Source: Virgisporangium aurantiacum
Lineage (GTDB): Bacteria; Actinomycetota; Actinomycetes; Mycobacteriales; Micromonosporaceae
NCBI RefSeq assembly: GCF_016863635.1
Contig: NZ_BOPG01000085.1
Span: 1-64,000 of the forward strand
DNA length: 64,000 nucleotides
Reading direction: 5' to 3'
Below, in pieces: positions 54,480 to 63,752 of this stretch. Both the position numbers and the translations under genes were made by a program. The notes under the pieces are model-generated. The model saw nothing but the letters and a program-made list of their open reading frames with translations, was not told where the DNA came from and searched no databases. The first letter of the stretch is position 1. Every line of letters begins with the position of its first letter.

Positions 54480-57400
54480 GTGTCCAGGCGTGCCTCGTGG
54501 TTGTACGCCCTCTGGGTGGGGCTGGTCGTGGTCGTGTACGTCGCGGTGCCCGCGATCGGACCGCTGACGTACGGGGTGATGGTTCTCACCGCCTTCGTCT
54601 CGATCATGGTCGGGGTGCGGCGCAACCGGCCCCGCCGCCGGCTGCCGTGGTACCTGTTCGCCGGCGGTCAGCTCTCGTTCGCCGTCGGTACGGTCACGTC
54701 GCTCGTGCTCGCCGAGATGCTGCACCGGCGGGCGTTCCCGTCCGTCGCGGACGCGATCTTCCTGGGCATGTTCGTCCCTTTGTCGCTGCTCGCGTTGCGC
54801 CAGCTGATCCGCTCGGGAGCGACCGTCCGGGACCGGGCGAGCATGCTGGACGCGATGATCCTGACGGCCGGCGCAGGCCTGCTGTCCTGGACGTTCCTCA
54901 TCAGCCCGTACCTGGAGAACCCGAACCTGACTCTCGTGGAGAAGGCCATCTCGGTCGCGTATCCGCTCTACGACGTGTTGTTCCTCGCCCTGCTGGTCCG
55001 CTTCGCCATCGGCACGGCGCGCAGCCCCAGCGTGAACCTGCTGCTGATCTCCGGCATCGGCATGCTGACCGCCGACGCGCTGTACGGCCTCAGCCAGCTC
55101 AACGGCGCCTGGGCCCTGGGCGGCCCGATCGATCTCGGCTGGTTCCTGTACTTCATCGCCGGTGGGGCGGCGGCGCTGCCCCGGTCGATGACCGCTCTGA
55201 CCGAGCCGCGGGTGGTCCTCGCCCCGACCGAGGTCCACGCGCGGCGGTTGGTGCTCGGGGTCGCCTCCCTGGTGGCGCCCACCATCCTGTTCTTCCAGGC
55301 GCTGCACGGCCCGGTGCAGGACGGTCTGGTCATCGCGATCGGGTCCGCGGTGCTCGTGTTGCTCGCGCTTGCCCGGATGTCGGTGGTGGCCGGAGGGCTG
55401 CGTCGCACCCTGAACCGTGAGCGGGAACTGCGCCGCGCCTGCGAGGCTTTGCTGGCGGCTACGAACGCCGGCGAGGTGCGTGACGTCGTGCACCGGGCGA
55501 TCGCGACGCTGCTGCCCCCGGACACGCCCCACCGCGCGGTTCTCCTGCTGGAGGGCCCGGAAACTCGGGACGAGCAGCCGGCGAACGTCAGCATGCGCTA
55601 CACCCGCAGCCTGCCGGCCTCGGCCGCCGCGGCCCTCGGCAGTTTCGAGCTGACCCTGCACTGTCCGCTCTCGCTGGGCGACCGGTATGTCGGCGATCTG
55701 TACGTCGCGGCGGCCGAGGCGCCGCTGGTCGACCTGCAGGAGGCGGCGCCGGTGCTCGTCGGCCAGGCGGCGAGCATCCTGAGCACCTTCGCGCTCAACC
55801 GCGAGATCAACCGCCGCGACAGCGAGGCGTACTTCCGCACGCTGATCCTGAACGCGACCGACGTCATCCTGATCGTGGACGCGGGCGGCACGGTCAAGTA
55901 CGCCAGCCCGTCGGCGCAGGTGGTGTTCGGCACCGACGACCTGGCCGACGTCGACGTGACGACACTGGTCGCCCCGGATCTGCGCGCCGTGCTGACCGGC
56001 GACCTGACGCCGGAGGACGCGGACGCCACGGGTGATCAGCAGTGGATCGTGCAACGCCCGGACGGCACCCGGGTCGAGGTCGAAATGACGGTGCGCGATC
56101 TGCGCCACGAGCCCACCGTCGACGGACTTGTGCTCACCCTGCGCGACGTCACCGAGCGGCGACGGCTGGAGCGCGAACTGCTGCGGCGGGCCTACATCGA
56201 CCCGCTCACCGGCCTCGGCAACCGGCTGCAGTTCCAGGACACCGTCCGCAACGCGTGCGTCGACGCCGAAGCGAGCGGCACCGTGGCCGGCGTGCTACTC
56301 GTGAACATGGACGACTTCCGCCTGGTCAACGACACCATGGGCCACGACATGGGTGACGCCCTCCTGATCGCGATCGCCGAGCGGCTGGCCGACGGCGTGG
56401 CCGGCCACGGGCCGGTCGCCCGGTTGGGCGCCGACGAGTTCGGCACGATCGTCACCGGTGCCGCCGGCGTGGACGAGATCGAGGTCATCGTCGAGCGGGT
56501 CATCACCGCGTTCCTGGACCCGTTCCTCATCGCCGGCAGTTCGGTGACGGCACAGCCGACCATCGGCGTGTCCACCACCGCGGACGCCACGGACAGCCAG
56601 CAGCTGATCAGCCAGGCCGACGTCGCACTGGGCGCGGCCAAGGGCGCCGGCAAGGCCAGGTGGCGACGGTACGAGGCGTCGCTGCACGCGGCCGTGCTGC
56701 AGCGCATGCAACTGCGCGCCGAACTGGACCAGGCCATCGCCGACAACGCGTTCACCCTGCACTACCAGCCGATCGTCGACCTCGCCACCGCCCGCGTCCG
56801 GGGGCTGGAGGCGCTGGTGCGATGGCAGCACCCGACCCGCGGGACGGTTCCGCCGCTGGAATTCATCCAGGTCGCCGAGGAGTGCGGGCTGATCGTGCCG
56901 CTCGGCGAGTGGGTAATGCGGACCTCGATCGAGACCGCCGCCCGGTGGTACCACCGGTTCGCCGCCGACCCGCCGTACATCAGCGTGAACGTCTCGGTGC
57001 GCCAGTTCCGCGCACCAGGGTTCGTCAACCGGGTGCTGGCCACGCTGACCCGGTCCGGCCTGCCGCCCCGCCTGCTCACGGTCGAGATCACCGAGAGCCT
57101 CCTACTCGGCGACCACGAGTCCATCGGGGCCGACATCGCCGTGTTGCGGCAGGCCGGGGTCAAGGTCTCGATCGACGACTTCGGTACCGGCTACTCGTCA
57201 CTGAGCTATCTGCACCGGGTGCCGGTCGACACGCTGAAGCTGGACAAGTCCTTCGTGGACACCATCTCCACCTCGGCCCACCAGCTCGACCTCGTCCGCG
57301 GCATCATCCAGCTCGCCGCCACCCTGCGCCTGTCCGTGGTGGCCGAGGGCATCGAGACGGCGGCGGACCAGCAGCTGCTGGTGGAGTCGGGTTGCGCCTA

Positions 57401-57506
57401 CGGCCAGGGGTACCTGTTCGCCCGGCCGCTGCCGGGTGACCAGGTCGACGCCTGGTTGGACGCCCAGGTCGGCCAGCCCGATCGGGTCGGCACGCCGGCC
57501 GCGTAA
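54480..57506 (+). CDS. Membrane cyclic-di-GMP protein with degenerate GGDEF and intact EAL
   Basis: About 1008 residues. GGAGGAGAG precedes the GTG at 54480. Eight or so membrane helices (10-310) form the sensor. A GAF-like and a PAS region (YFRTLILNATDVILIVDAGG) come next. The GGDEF domain (DPLTGLGN near residue 573) carries GADEF instead of GGDEF near 650, so cyclase activity is doubtful. The EAL domain keeps LEALVRWQHP (about 777), the Asp-Asp of SIDDFGTGYSS (about 898) and VAEGIET (about 957), so it should hydrolyse c-di-GMP. It faces a convergent GGDEF/EAL gene with the opposite pattern. Confidence 0.92.
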   Translation: MSRRASWLYALWVGLVVVVYVAVPAIGPLTYGVMVLTAFVSIMVGVRRNRPRRRLPWYLFAGGQLSFAVGTVTSLVLAEMLHRRAFPSVADAIFLGMFVPLSLLALRQLIRSGATVRDRASMLDAMILTAGAGLLSWTFLISPYLENPNLTLVEKAISVAYPLYDVLFLALLVRFAIGTARSPSVNLLLISGIGMLTADALYGLSQLNGAWALGGPIDLGWFLYFIAGGAAALPRSMTALTEPRVVLAPTEVHARRLVLGVASLVAPTILFFQALHGPVQDGLVIAIGSAVLVLLALARMSVVAGGLRRTLNRERELRRACEALLAATNAGEVRDVVHRAIATLLPPDTPHRAVLLLEGPETRDEQPANVSMRYTRSLPASAAAALGSFELTLHCPLSLGDRYVGDLYVAAAEAPLVDLQEAAPVLVGQAASILSTFALNREINRRDSEAYFRTLILNATDVILIVDAGGTVKYASPSAQVVFGTDDLADVDVTTLVAPDLRAVLTGDLTPEDADATGDQQWIVQRPDGTRVEVEMTVRDLRHEPTVDGLVLTLRDVTERRRLERELLRRAYIDPLTGLGNRLQFQDTVRNACVDAEASGTVAGVLLVNMDDFRLVNDTMGHDMGDALLIAIAERLADGVAGHGPVARLGADEFGTIVTGAAGVDEIEVIVERVITAFLDPFLIAGSSVTAQPTIGVSTTADATDSQQLISQADVALGAAKGAGKARWRRYEASLHAAVLQRMQLRAELDQAIADNAFTLHYQPIVDLATARVRGLEALVRWQHPTRGTVPPLEFIQVAEECGLIVPLGEWVMRTSIETAARWYHRFAADPPYISVNVSVRQFRAPGFVNRVLATLTRSGLPPRLLTVEITESLLLGDHESIGADIAVLRQAGVKVSIDDFGTGYSSLSYLHRVPVDTLKLDKSFVDTISTSAHQLDLVRGIIQLAATLRLSVVAEGIETAADQQLLVESGCAYGQGYLFARPLPGDQVDAWLDAQVGQPDRVGTPAA

Positions 57507-57648
57507 ACCGGTGGACGCGTCGCTGGCCGGCGCCGGCGCCGGCAACTGCCCGATCGAACCGTTCGTGGCAGTGGCCACGCTGCTCGGCTGGGGGCACGGC
57601 TGTGATCTCTTCGCGCTCCAGGTCACGACCGGATAGGCGCGAACCGCC

Positions 57649-59841
57649 TCAGCCTGCCCGGACGGACGATCGGGTCTCCAGCCACTGCACCATCTCAGTC
57701 GCCGTCATCGGTTCGTTTTCGCCGGCGGCGACGGTTTCGACGCCCAGGATCTCACCGACCGAGGTGACCAGTTGCAGCATCGGACCGTCGCCGGAGGCGA
57801 GGAGACCGGGATCGACCTTGATCTGGTGAATGGGCAGCGAGCGCAGCCCGACCAGCGACCCCGAGGTGGACCCGAAGCGGTCCACGGCGATGCGGACGCC
57901 GAGCCCCGCCACCGTACGGAGCAGGTCCCCCACCCGCGCGTCGTCGAGGTGCTCGGACTCGATCACCTGGAGGATGAGCCGGTCAGGGGACAACTGCGTG
58001 GCGGCGAGGACGTCGGCGATGGTGTCGGCGAGGTCGCCGACCAGCACCTGACGAGCCATCACGCTCACTCCCACGCGGAGATCGCCGGCGCCGGGCAGGT
58101 TCGACCATCCGGCCAGGTGCCCGCAGGCGGCGGCAAGGATGCCGGCTCCGATGTCGGACACATGCCCGGATCGCTCGGCCACCGGCATGAACTCGTCCGG
58201 CGGTAGCATCCCGAGACTGGGGTGCTGCCAGTAGCCAAGTGCCTCGACACCGACCAGATCCCCGGTCTGCAGGTTCATCACCGGTCGGTACCGCATCACC
58301 AGTTCCCCGCGGTCGACAGCGTGGCCGAGGTGCTCCTCCAGCTCCCGGTGGTGGGCGATCGCCCCGTGCCGGTCGGTCGTGAAGCGTTCGACCCGGTTCT
58401 TGCCCCGGGCCTTCGCCGAGTACATCGCGATATCGGCGCATCGGATCAGGTCCGCGGCGGTCAGGCCCGGCTCGGCGGCCGCCACACCGATGCTGGCGCC
58501 CACCGACACCGTGGCCGCGGTGAGTCGCACCGGTTCGATGAGTCTCAGACACAGACCTTCGGCGATCCGCACCGCCTCGGCGGCCTCGCCCACGTCGGTG
58601 AGCAGCAGGGCGAATTCGTCTCCGCCGAACCGCGCCGGAACGCTCGTCGGCCCGCCCACCTCGGCGAGTCGCCGGGCAACCTCGACCAGCAACTCGTCGC
58701 CGGCGCCGTGCCCGTGGACGTCGTTGACCTTCTTGAAGTCGTCCAGGTCGATGTTGAGCAGCGCCACGGTGCCCGTGCCGGTGTCCACCGCCCGCATGAG
58801 CTCGTTGGTGAACAGCTTGCGCGTCGGCAGGTTCGTGAGGTGGTCATGGTGCGCCTGATGCGTGAGTTCCGCAGTGGACCGGCAGCTCACCTCCGCCAGC
58901 GCCACCTGGTTGACGAGGTTGGTGAAGGCGTCGAAGACTCCGTCGGGAACCGCGCGGGGGCCGCCGGTCAGCAGGAACCGGTCGAAGTCCTTGCCGACGA
59001 TCGTCGCTCCACGCCAGGACCGAACCTGCTCCGCATGCCGACCGAGATCCCGCAGTTGCGGGTCCGACCAGGACGTCGAGACGGCGCCGAGTGCGGCGAT
59101 CACCGCCATCGGCATCGTCGTGCCGATGACCTCCGATGCGAACCCCGCCTGCGCGACGACAATCGCAGCGCCGTCCCGCTCCACCGCGACCGCCGCGACA
59201 ATGCCCGGACTGGCGGCGACCAGGTCGGCGAGCGTCTCGTCCCCGATCAGCCGCGCCTGCGTCAGGTCGGTGACCCCCAGCAGCCGGCGGCCACTACCGG
59301 CCAGCACGCTCTCGCGCGCACTCGACTGCTCCTGTCGCACCAGCACCACGTACAGGTACCGGATCACGATCGAGATGAGGAGAACCTGCGGAAGGATCGA
59401 CAGGACAGTCGCCGAGTTCCACTCGATCGGGCGGTTCCCCGTGAACGGAGACAACGCCACACTGACCGGGATCGCGACGACAGCACCGACGCTACGCAGC
59501 AGCCACATCGGCGTCGAGCCGTACATCGACAGCGCGATGACAACAGCGATAGTCAGACCCGTGGAGCCGAGCGAGTCGATCAGCCCACTTCCGGCCCCGA
59601 CGATCAGGGTGGGCACGAGGACCGGATCGAGCCACCCGGTCCGCTTGCGTCGGTAGGCAGCGACGACAAACGCAACCATCAGACCCATCGCCACAGCTGA
59701 CGCAAGATGCCACACCCGTCCGTGCGCCACGCTGCCGATCTGGCTGAACGACACGCACGTGGTCAAGCAGGCGAACAGCACGGTGGCCACGCGAGCGCGG
59801 GCCAGCGAGCCGGTCGGAAGCCGGAGTCGAAAACGGTCCAC
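57649..59841 (-). CDS. Membrane cyclic-di-GMP protein with intact GGDEF and degenerate EAL
   Basis: About 730 residues; the GTG at 59841 is chosen to begin at the first membrane helix, but the frame is open to 60132 and no clear ribosome site marks either. Five or six helices are followed by a soluble linker. The GGDEF domain is intact: HLTNLPTRKLF (about 334) and FGGDEFA (about 407). The EAL domain is altered: EALGYWQHP replaces EALxRWxHP, the two catalytic aspartates read AVDRFGST instead of DDFGTG, and EGIE reads AGENE. It should make c-di-GMP, with the EAL part as a sensor or partner site. Confidence 0.9.
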   Translation of the reverse strand: MDRFRLRLPTGSLARARVATVLFACLTTCVSFSQIGSVAHGRVWHLASAVAMGLMVAFVVAAYRRKRTGWLDPVLVPTLIVGAGSGLIDSLGSTGLTIAVVIALSMYGSTPMWLLRSVGAVVAIPVSVALSPFTGNRPIEWNSATVLSILPQVLLISIVIRYLYVVLVRQEQSSARESVLAGSGRRLLGVTDLTQARLIGDETLADLVAASPGIVAAVAVERDGAAIVVAQAGFASEVIGTTMPMAVIAALGAVSTSWSDPQLRDLGRHAEQVRSWRGATIVGKDFDRFLLTGGPRAVPDGVFDAFTNLVNQVALAEVSCRSTAELTHQAHHDHLTNLPTRKLFTNELMRAVDTGTGTVALLNIDLDDFKKVNDVHGHGAGDELLVEVARRLAEVGGPTSVPARFGGDEFALLLTDVGEAAEAVRIAEGLCLRLIEPVRLTAATVSVGASIGVAAAEPGLTAADLIRCADIAMYSAKARGKNRVERFTTDRHGAIAHHRELEEHLGHAVDRGELVMRYRPVMNLQTGDLVGVEALGYWQHPSLGMLPPDEFMPVAERSGHVSDIGAGILAAACGHLAGWSNLPGAGDLRVGVSVMARQVLVGDLADTIADVLAATQLSPDRLILQVIESEHLDDARVGDLLRTVAGLGVRIAVDRFGSTSGSLVGLRSLPIHQIKVDPGLLASGDGPMLQLVTSVGEILGVETVAAGENEPMTATEMVQWLETRSSVRAG

Positions 59842-60318
59842 GCCGTGACAGGTCGGCAGGCCAACACCAACCCTGAGCTGTACCGGGACAGGCGGCCGGC
59901 CAGCGCGACGAGGGGTCATGCAGCGGATCAGTTGGCAGACAGGTTCACCCGTCATGCGTCGGCCAGCGGGCCGTGGTACCACTCCACCGTCTCGGGAAAG
60001 CTGGCCAACAGGCCGGTGTCCGTTCGCCAACCCCTGGCCGCAGACAGGGCGTGTTCCCGTGCCCGGTTCTCCACCTCGGGGTCCAGGTCGCCTGACAGCC
60101 GCGGCCGTCGGGCATTCATCGATCGTCCACACAACCTTCGATGATCAACCGACGGCCCTTCCACGTCTCGCCGCCACACCGGACAAAGATCCCAACCCGC
60201 GGCTGTGGTACCAGCTCGCGCCGCCATGACAGACACCATATGAATGGATCACGCGCGTCGTAGTTGATTCCAGTCGATAGCCTCGGCGCCGACCAAGCGG
60301 AGACGAGGTGAGGGAACC
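59842..60318. other. Interval without a clear gene
   Basis: The first 290 bases could extend the cyclic-di-GMP protein N-terminally, but that translation is Arg/Pro/Gly-rich and unlike a conserved domain. The rest, up to the lipoprotein start, shows no coding signal. I see no strong hairpin or palindrome. Confidence 0.5.
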
Positions 60319-61086
60319 TTGAAACGGACGATCGTCATCGGGCCTCTGATCGGCGTGATGCTGGCATCGCTGAGCGGTTGCGACGGTATATGGACCGACG
60401 GTGGCCAAGCCGGCAACGACGCGCCAGCGGTGAGCGAGAGCGCGACGCCGAGCCCGAAGCCGGAACTGGTCCTCGCGACGGCCGTCATCGGGCTGGGCAA
60501 GCAGAACCTGAAGTTCACGGTCGATGGGGGCAAGGGCGACGTGCGCAGTGGAAGCCTCGATGCCGCCAGTGGTGCCGTCAAGGTGACTGCCGACGTCGGC
60601 GGGTCCCCGACGGAGCTGATCACCTACCGCGACGACATCTACATCGGTGGGCTTCGGGGCGACGGCAAGTGGTTCCATGCGCGGGTCCCGAACTTCAAGG
60701 ACAGTGCGATCCCTTTCCTGGCGATGGCCGACCCGCTGTTCGGAGCGAGCTTCCTCGGCTCTGCTTCGGATGTCCAGCAGAGCCAGCCGAACACCCTCAG
60801 CGGCACCGCGGACCTGACCAGAGTGATTGCCAGCGGAACCACTCAGCTCATCGCGTACGCCTTCGGGAAGGCAGCCGGAGCGGAAGCGACGGCGCTACCT
60901 TTCACCGCGACGGTGGACGACGCCGGTGCGCTGTCGGCCGTCAACATGGTCTTCCCCAAGGCCGACCGCGGCAAGGATCTGGTGTACAACCTGAAGATCA
61001 CCGAGGTGGGTGGGGCCGTCACGATCACCGTTCCGGCGGAGGGCGACACGGTCCCGGCACCGGCCGACTTCTACACGGCGCCGTAG
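60319..61086 (+). CDS. Lipoprotein (LppX/LprG-like size, function unknown)
   Basis: A 255-residue protein from the TTG at 60319. The signal ends in a lipobox, LSGC, with Cys21 lipidated. A Ser/Pro linker (ESATPSPKPE) follows. The mature part is a beta-rich domain (VDGGKGDVRSGSLDAASGAV, TADVGGSPTELITYRDDIYI, and LTRVIASGTTQL) typical of actinobacterial LolA-fold-like lipoproteins that carry a hydrophobic ligand. That fold assignment is inferred from layout; no catalytic residues are seen. A decayed transposase follows. Confidence 0.82.
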   Translation: MKRTIVIGPLIGVMLASLSGCDGIWTDGGQAGNDAPAVSESATPSPKPELVLATAVIGLGKQNLKFTVDGGKGDVRSGSLDAASGAVKVTADVGGSPTELITYRDDIYIGGLRGDGKWFHARVPNFKDSAIPFLAMADPLFGASFLGSASDVQQSQPNTLSGTADLTRVIASGTTQLIAYAFGKAAGAEATALPFTATVDDAGALSAVNMVFPKADRGKDLVYNLKITEVGGAVTITVPAEGDTVPAPADFYTAP

Positions 61087-61149
61087 CTCGCGGGACGCTC
61101 GAGCCGGGTCTCGGTCCACCCGAACGAGGGACCGGCGGTGCGATCCCCC

Positions 61150-61785
61150 CATCCGCGTCGGGCCGGACGGCCACCGATCGTGCGGTCCATCCGCATCTGG
61201 TGCTGCGACTGGCCCGTGAGAATGACTCGTGGGGGTATCGAAGGATCCACGGCGAACTCCTCACGCTCGGAATCAGGGTCGCCGCATCGACCGTCTGGGA
61301 AGTCCTGAAGAACGCCGGGATCGACCCAGCTCCGGATCGCACCTGCACGACGTGGGCGACGTTCCTGCGCGGGCAAGCCGAGGCGATCCAGCGTGGGTCA
61401 CCCAGAGCACCCGCAACCTGTTCATGGACCTTGAGGACGCCGGCTGCCGGTTCCGGCATCTCGTCCGCGACCGGGACGGGAAGTACCCGGCCATGATCGA
61501 CACCATCCTCGCCGACGCCGGGATCGAAACGGTCCTGACCGGCGTACGCATGCCCCGGATGAACTAGCTGATCGAGCGCTGGATCCAAACCTGCCGCCGC
61601 GAACTCCTCGACCGCACCCTGATCTGGAACCCGGCTCACCCATGCACGCCCTACGCGAATACGAAACGCACTACAACACACATCGGCCCCATCGGGGCAT
61701 CGCCGGCGCCGCACCACTACGCCCACTCCCCCAACCGATCGCCAACCCAGGCGCTGTCACCCCGCTACGCATCCACCGACATGGC
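61150..61785 (+). pseudogene. Decayed integrase-core transposase
   Basis: Pieces of one transposase lie in three frames: LVLRLARENDSWGYRRIHGE and STVWEVLKNAGIDPAP, then STRNLFMDLEDAG and RHLVRDRDGKYPAMID (the second catalytic-Asp region), RMN followed by an in-frame TAG, LIERWIQTCRRELLDRTLIW, and finally LREYETHYNTHRPHRG. The usual block carrying the first catalytic Asp is missing between QAEAI and STRNL. It has at least two frame changes, one stop and one internal deletion, and is inactive. No terminal inverted repeats were recognised. Confidence 0.85.
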
Positions 61786-61868
61786 GTTGCATATACGAAT
61801 CATGTACGGCCCGTTCATACGCTGCCGACGTCCGAAGCTTTCAGGCGTCTGATCGAACGGGAGCCAGC

Positions 61869-62327
61869 ATGTCCCTCATGTCAATGCGCAGGGTCGTCGC
61901 CGCCGCGGCGATGGCCTTTGCCGCCGTCGCCGTGTCGGGGGTACCGGCGACGCAGGCGGGTGCCCACCCGGAGGACGAGAAAGTCGGTGTGAACTACAAG
62001 ATCACTCACAACGGGAGTTTGATCAACTTCGGCGGCCGGTACTTCAGCGACTACGTCGAACAGCACAACCTCTTCCCCGACCAAACCCTCCAGATATACG
62101 TCGTCGGCACGGACTACGCCGTCTGGACGCGGTGGCGGACCATCAACGGTGTCATGAGCGACTGGAGGTCCCTCGGTGGGAAGGTCCGGTCCCATGACCC
62201 CCGCAGCATCGGGTTCGTCGGCACCCAGGCCGTGCCAAAACTGCGCGTGATCGGTACCGACGAGAACAGGTGGTGCAACGAGCGCCGCCCCAGCGGTTCC
62301 TGGACCGGCTGGGTCAGGTGCGACTGA
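61869..62327 (+). CDS. Small secreted protein, possibly a beta-propeller-type lectin blade
   Basis: A 152-residue protein from the ATG at 61869, with GGGAG upstream. A Sec signal ends near TQAGA. The mature part contains a Trp-rich pattern (YVVGTDYAVWTRWRTINGVM then SDWRSLGGKV, and later GSWTGWVRCD). This resembles one to two blades of PLL/tectonin-type lectin propellers, which are normally five to seven blades, so the protein would have to oligomerise or be a fragment. Two cysteines (WCNE, VRCD) could pair. Function unknown. Confidence 0.7.
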   Translation: MSLMSMRRVVAAAAMAFAAVAVSGVPATQAGAHPEDEKVGVNYKITHNGSLINFGGRYFSDYVEQHNLFPDQTLQIYVVGTDYAVWTRWRTINGVMSDWRSLGGKVRSHDPRSIGFVGTQAVPKLRVIGTDENRWCNERRPSGSWTGWVRCD

Positions 62328-62339
62328 TCGGGTGACGGC

Positions 62340-62373
62340 GGGCGCTCCGGTGACTGCGGTCGCCGGAGCGCCC
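62340..62373. terminator. Terminator after the small secreted protein
   Basis: GGGCGCTCCGG and CCGGAGCGCCC form a perfect 11-bp stem with a 12-base loop, followed by TTC. It lies 12 bases after the stop codon. Confidence 0.75.
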
Positions 62374-62957
62374 TTCGACCTCGGTACCCGGCGACAGCCC
62401 GGCCACCGCCTGCAGCACGGGTCAATCATCTCTCTGTCCTCCCTCCTGGGGTGTCGGTAAGAAACGTGTCACCAGATCCAATCGCGATCGATGTCGACCG
62501 TTGATCAGCGAGGTGCCAACTCGACATCGCCGGCGTCACCTTCCTGCCGGTGCCATCCGTGGGGTTGTCGAGCGGGAGCTACGCGCGACGTCTGCGGCCC
62601 GCCGGTGGCAGCCGATCGATGGCGCGCCACGCGGTCGCGGGCCGTAGCGCTGACCTTCGGTGTAGGTCTTCAACAGACCGTGGGCGCGTTCGTCGGCCGG
62701 CGGCGTACAGGAAGCGTCGGGGACCTACCGCGCCTACATGGTGGGGGCCTGTGAGGCCGTTCGTGAGGTTCCCGTCCTGAAGCCGGGCGGCTTACATACA
62801 CCGCGATAGTGGTCTTTTTGGTTGCGACGAGACGCCGTCGGAGTTGCCTACCACGGCCCGGTATGGCGGTGGTGCGCGACGGGCTCGGTTGCGCCTGGCT
62901 CCCGCCACCCGACTGGGCGACCGCCGCAGCGGTGCCTCTCCTTGGCCGGTCCGCGCT
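62374..62957. other. Gene-free interval
   Basis: About 580 bases between the terminator and the convergent sigma-partner gene. The open frames here are Arg- and Gly-rich with no start context or known motifs. I see no gene, repeat or clear regulatory site. Confidence 0.5.
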
Positions 62958-63752
62958 TCAGCGCGCAGAGACCGGCCGGTCGGACTTGTGGATTTCGAGC
63001 GGGACGCCCGGACCGTAGCGGGCAGGCAGTTCCCGACGTGCCCGGTCGATGTCCTCGGGGACACCGATCTCGACCACTCCGCGAATGAAGTCGGCGCCCA
63101 TGGAGCCGATGACGATGCCCCGGTCGCCCCAGTACGTCACGTCGTTGTAGACCTGCTGCAGCCGGGCGGACAGCTCGACATCGGAGTACTTCGCGTCCAG
63201 CACCTCGACGCAGTCGGCGGCGAACTCGCGTAGCACCCAGCGGTCGAAGTCGGCCGACGGCTTGCGGAACACCTGGATCCGGTCACGCTCGAGCACGAGC
63301 CGCACTCCGGCGTACACGCTGGCGTACTGGCTGCGTGCTGCCGGATCCAGACGCTCGAAGACGGGGATGAGCTTGGCCATGTTGGTGGCCTGGCCGGTTT
63401 CGGCCGGTTTGCCGTCAGGTCCGACCCTGGATGGTGAGGTCGTCGCGGTGGCGCAGCCCGAGGTGCGGACCACCGGTCCGGCCGGGTCTGTCGTGGCCGA
63501 CGGTGCCGTTGAGCGGGCCGGTTGCGGTGCGGATGGATCCGGCCGGCCGCCGGGGGCGGGCCAGGCCACCAGGGCCAGGACCAGTGCCGCAATCGGGACC
63601 AGCGTCCCCGCAGCCGTCGCTAGGCGGCGGCGCGTGGCGGCGGCCCGGCGTCCGCGTGCGAGCGCCGCAATGGTGTCGATGCCGCTTGGCGGCTCGTCAC
63701 CGAGGGCTGTGGACAGCAGCTCTCGCACCATGAGGTCGTCCATTCCCGTCAC
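62958..63752 (-). CDS. Membrane partner of a SigE-type sigma factor
   Basis: A 264-residue protein. The GTG at 63752 overlaps the sigma stop (GTGA). A cytosolic part of about 40 residues (DLMVRELLSTALGDEPPSGI) precedes one membrane helix at about 46-64 (TLVPIAALVLALVAWPA). A Pro/Ser linker and an external domain follow (FERLDPAARSQYASVYAGVR, WVLREFAADCVEVLDAKYSD). This is the common layout of a membrane anti-sigma or sensor protein that follows SigE-family genes. No zinc-binding HxxxCxxC motif is present. Function is inferred from position and layout. Confidence 0.85.
   Translation of the reverse strand: MTGMDDLMVRELLSTALGDEPPSGIDTIAALARGRRAAATRRRLATAAGTLVPIAALVLALVAWPAPGGRPDPSAPQPARSTAPSATTDPAGPVVRTSGCATATTSPSRVGPDGKPAETGQATNMAKLIPVFERLDPAARSQYASVYAGVRLVLERDRIQVFRKPSADFDRWVLREFAADCVEVLDAKYSDVELSARLQQVYNDVTYWGDRGIVIGSMGADFIRGVVEIGVPEDIDRARRELPARYGPGVPLEIHKSDRPVSAR

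Noticed and set aside
57525..57550. GGCGCCGGCGCCGGC self-complementary stretch after the c-di-GMP gene
   Set aside because: It is simple GC repeat; no unique hairpin or U-tract, so not called as a terminator.
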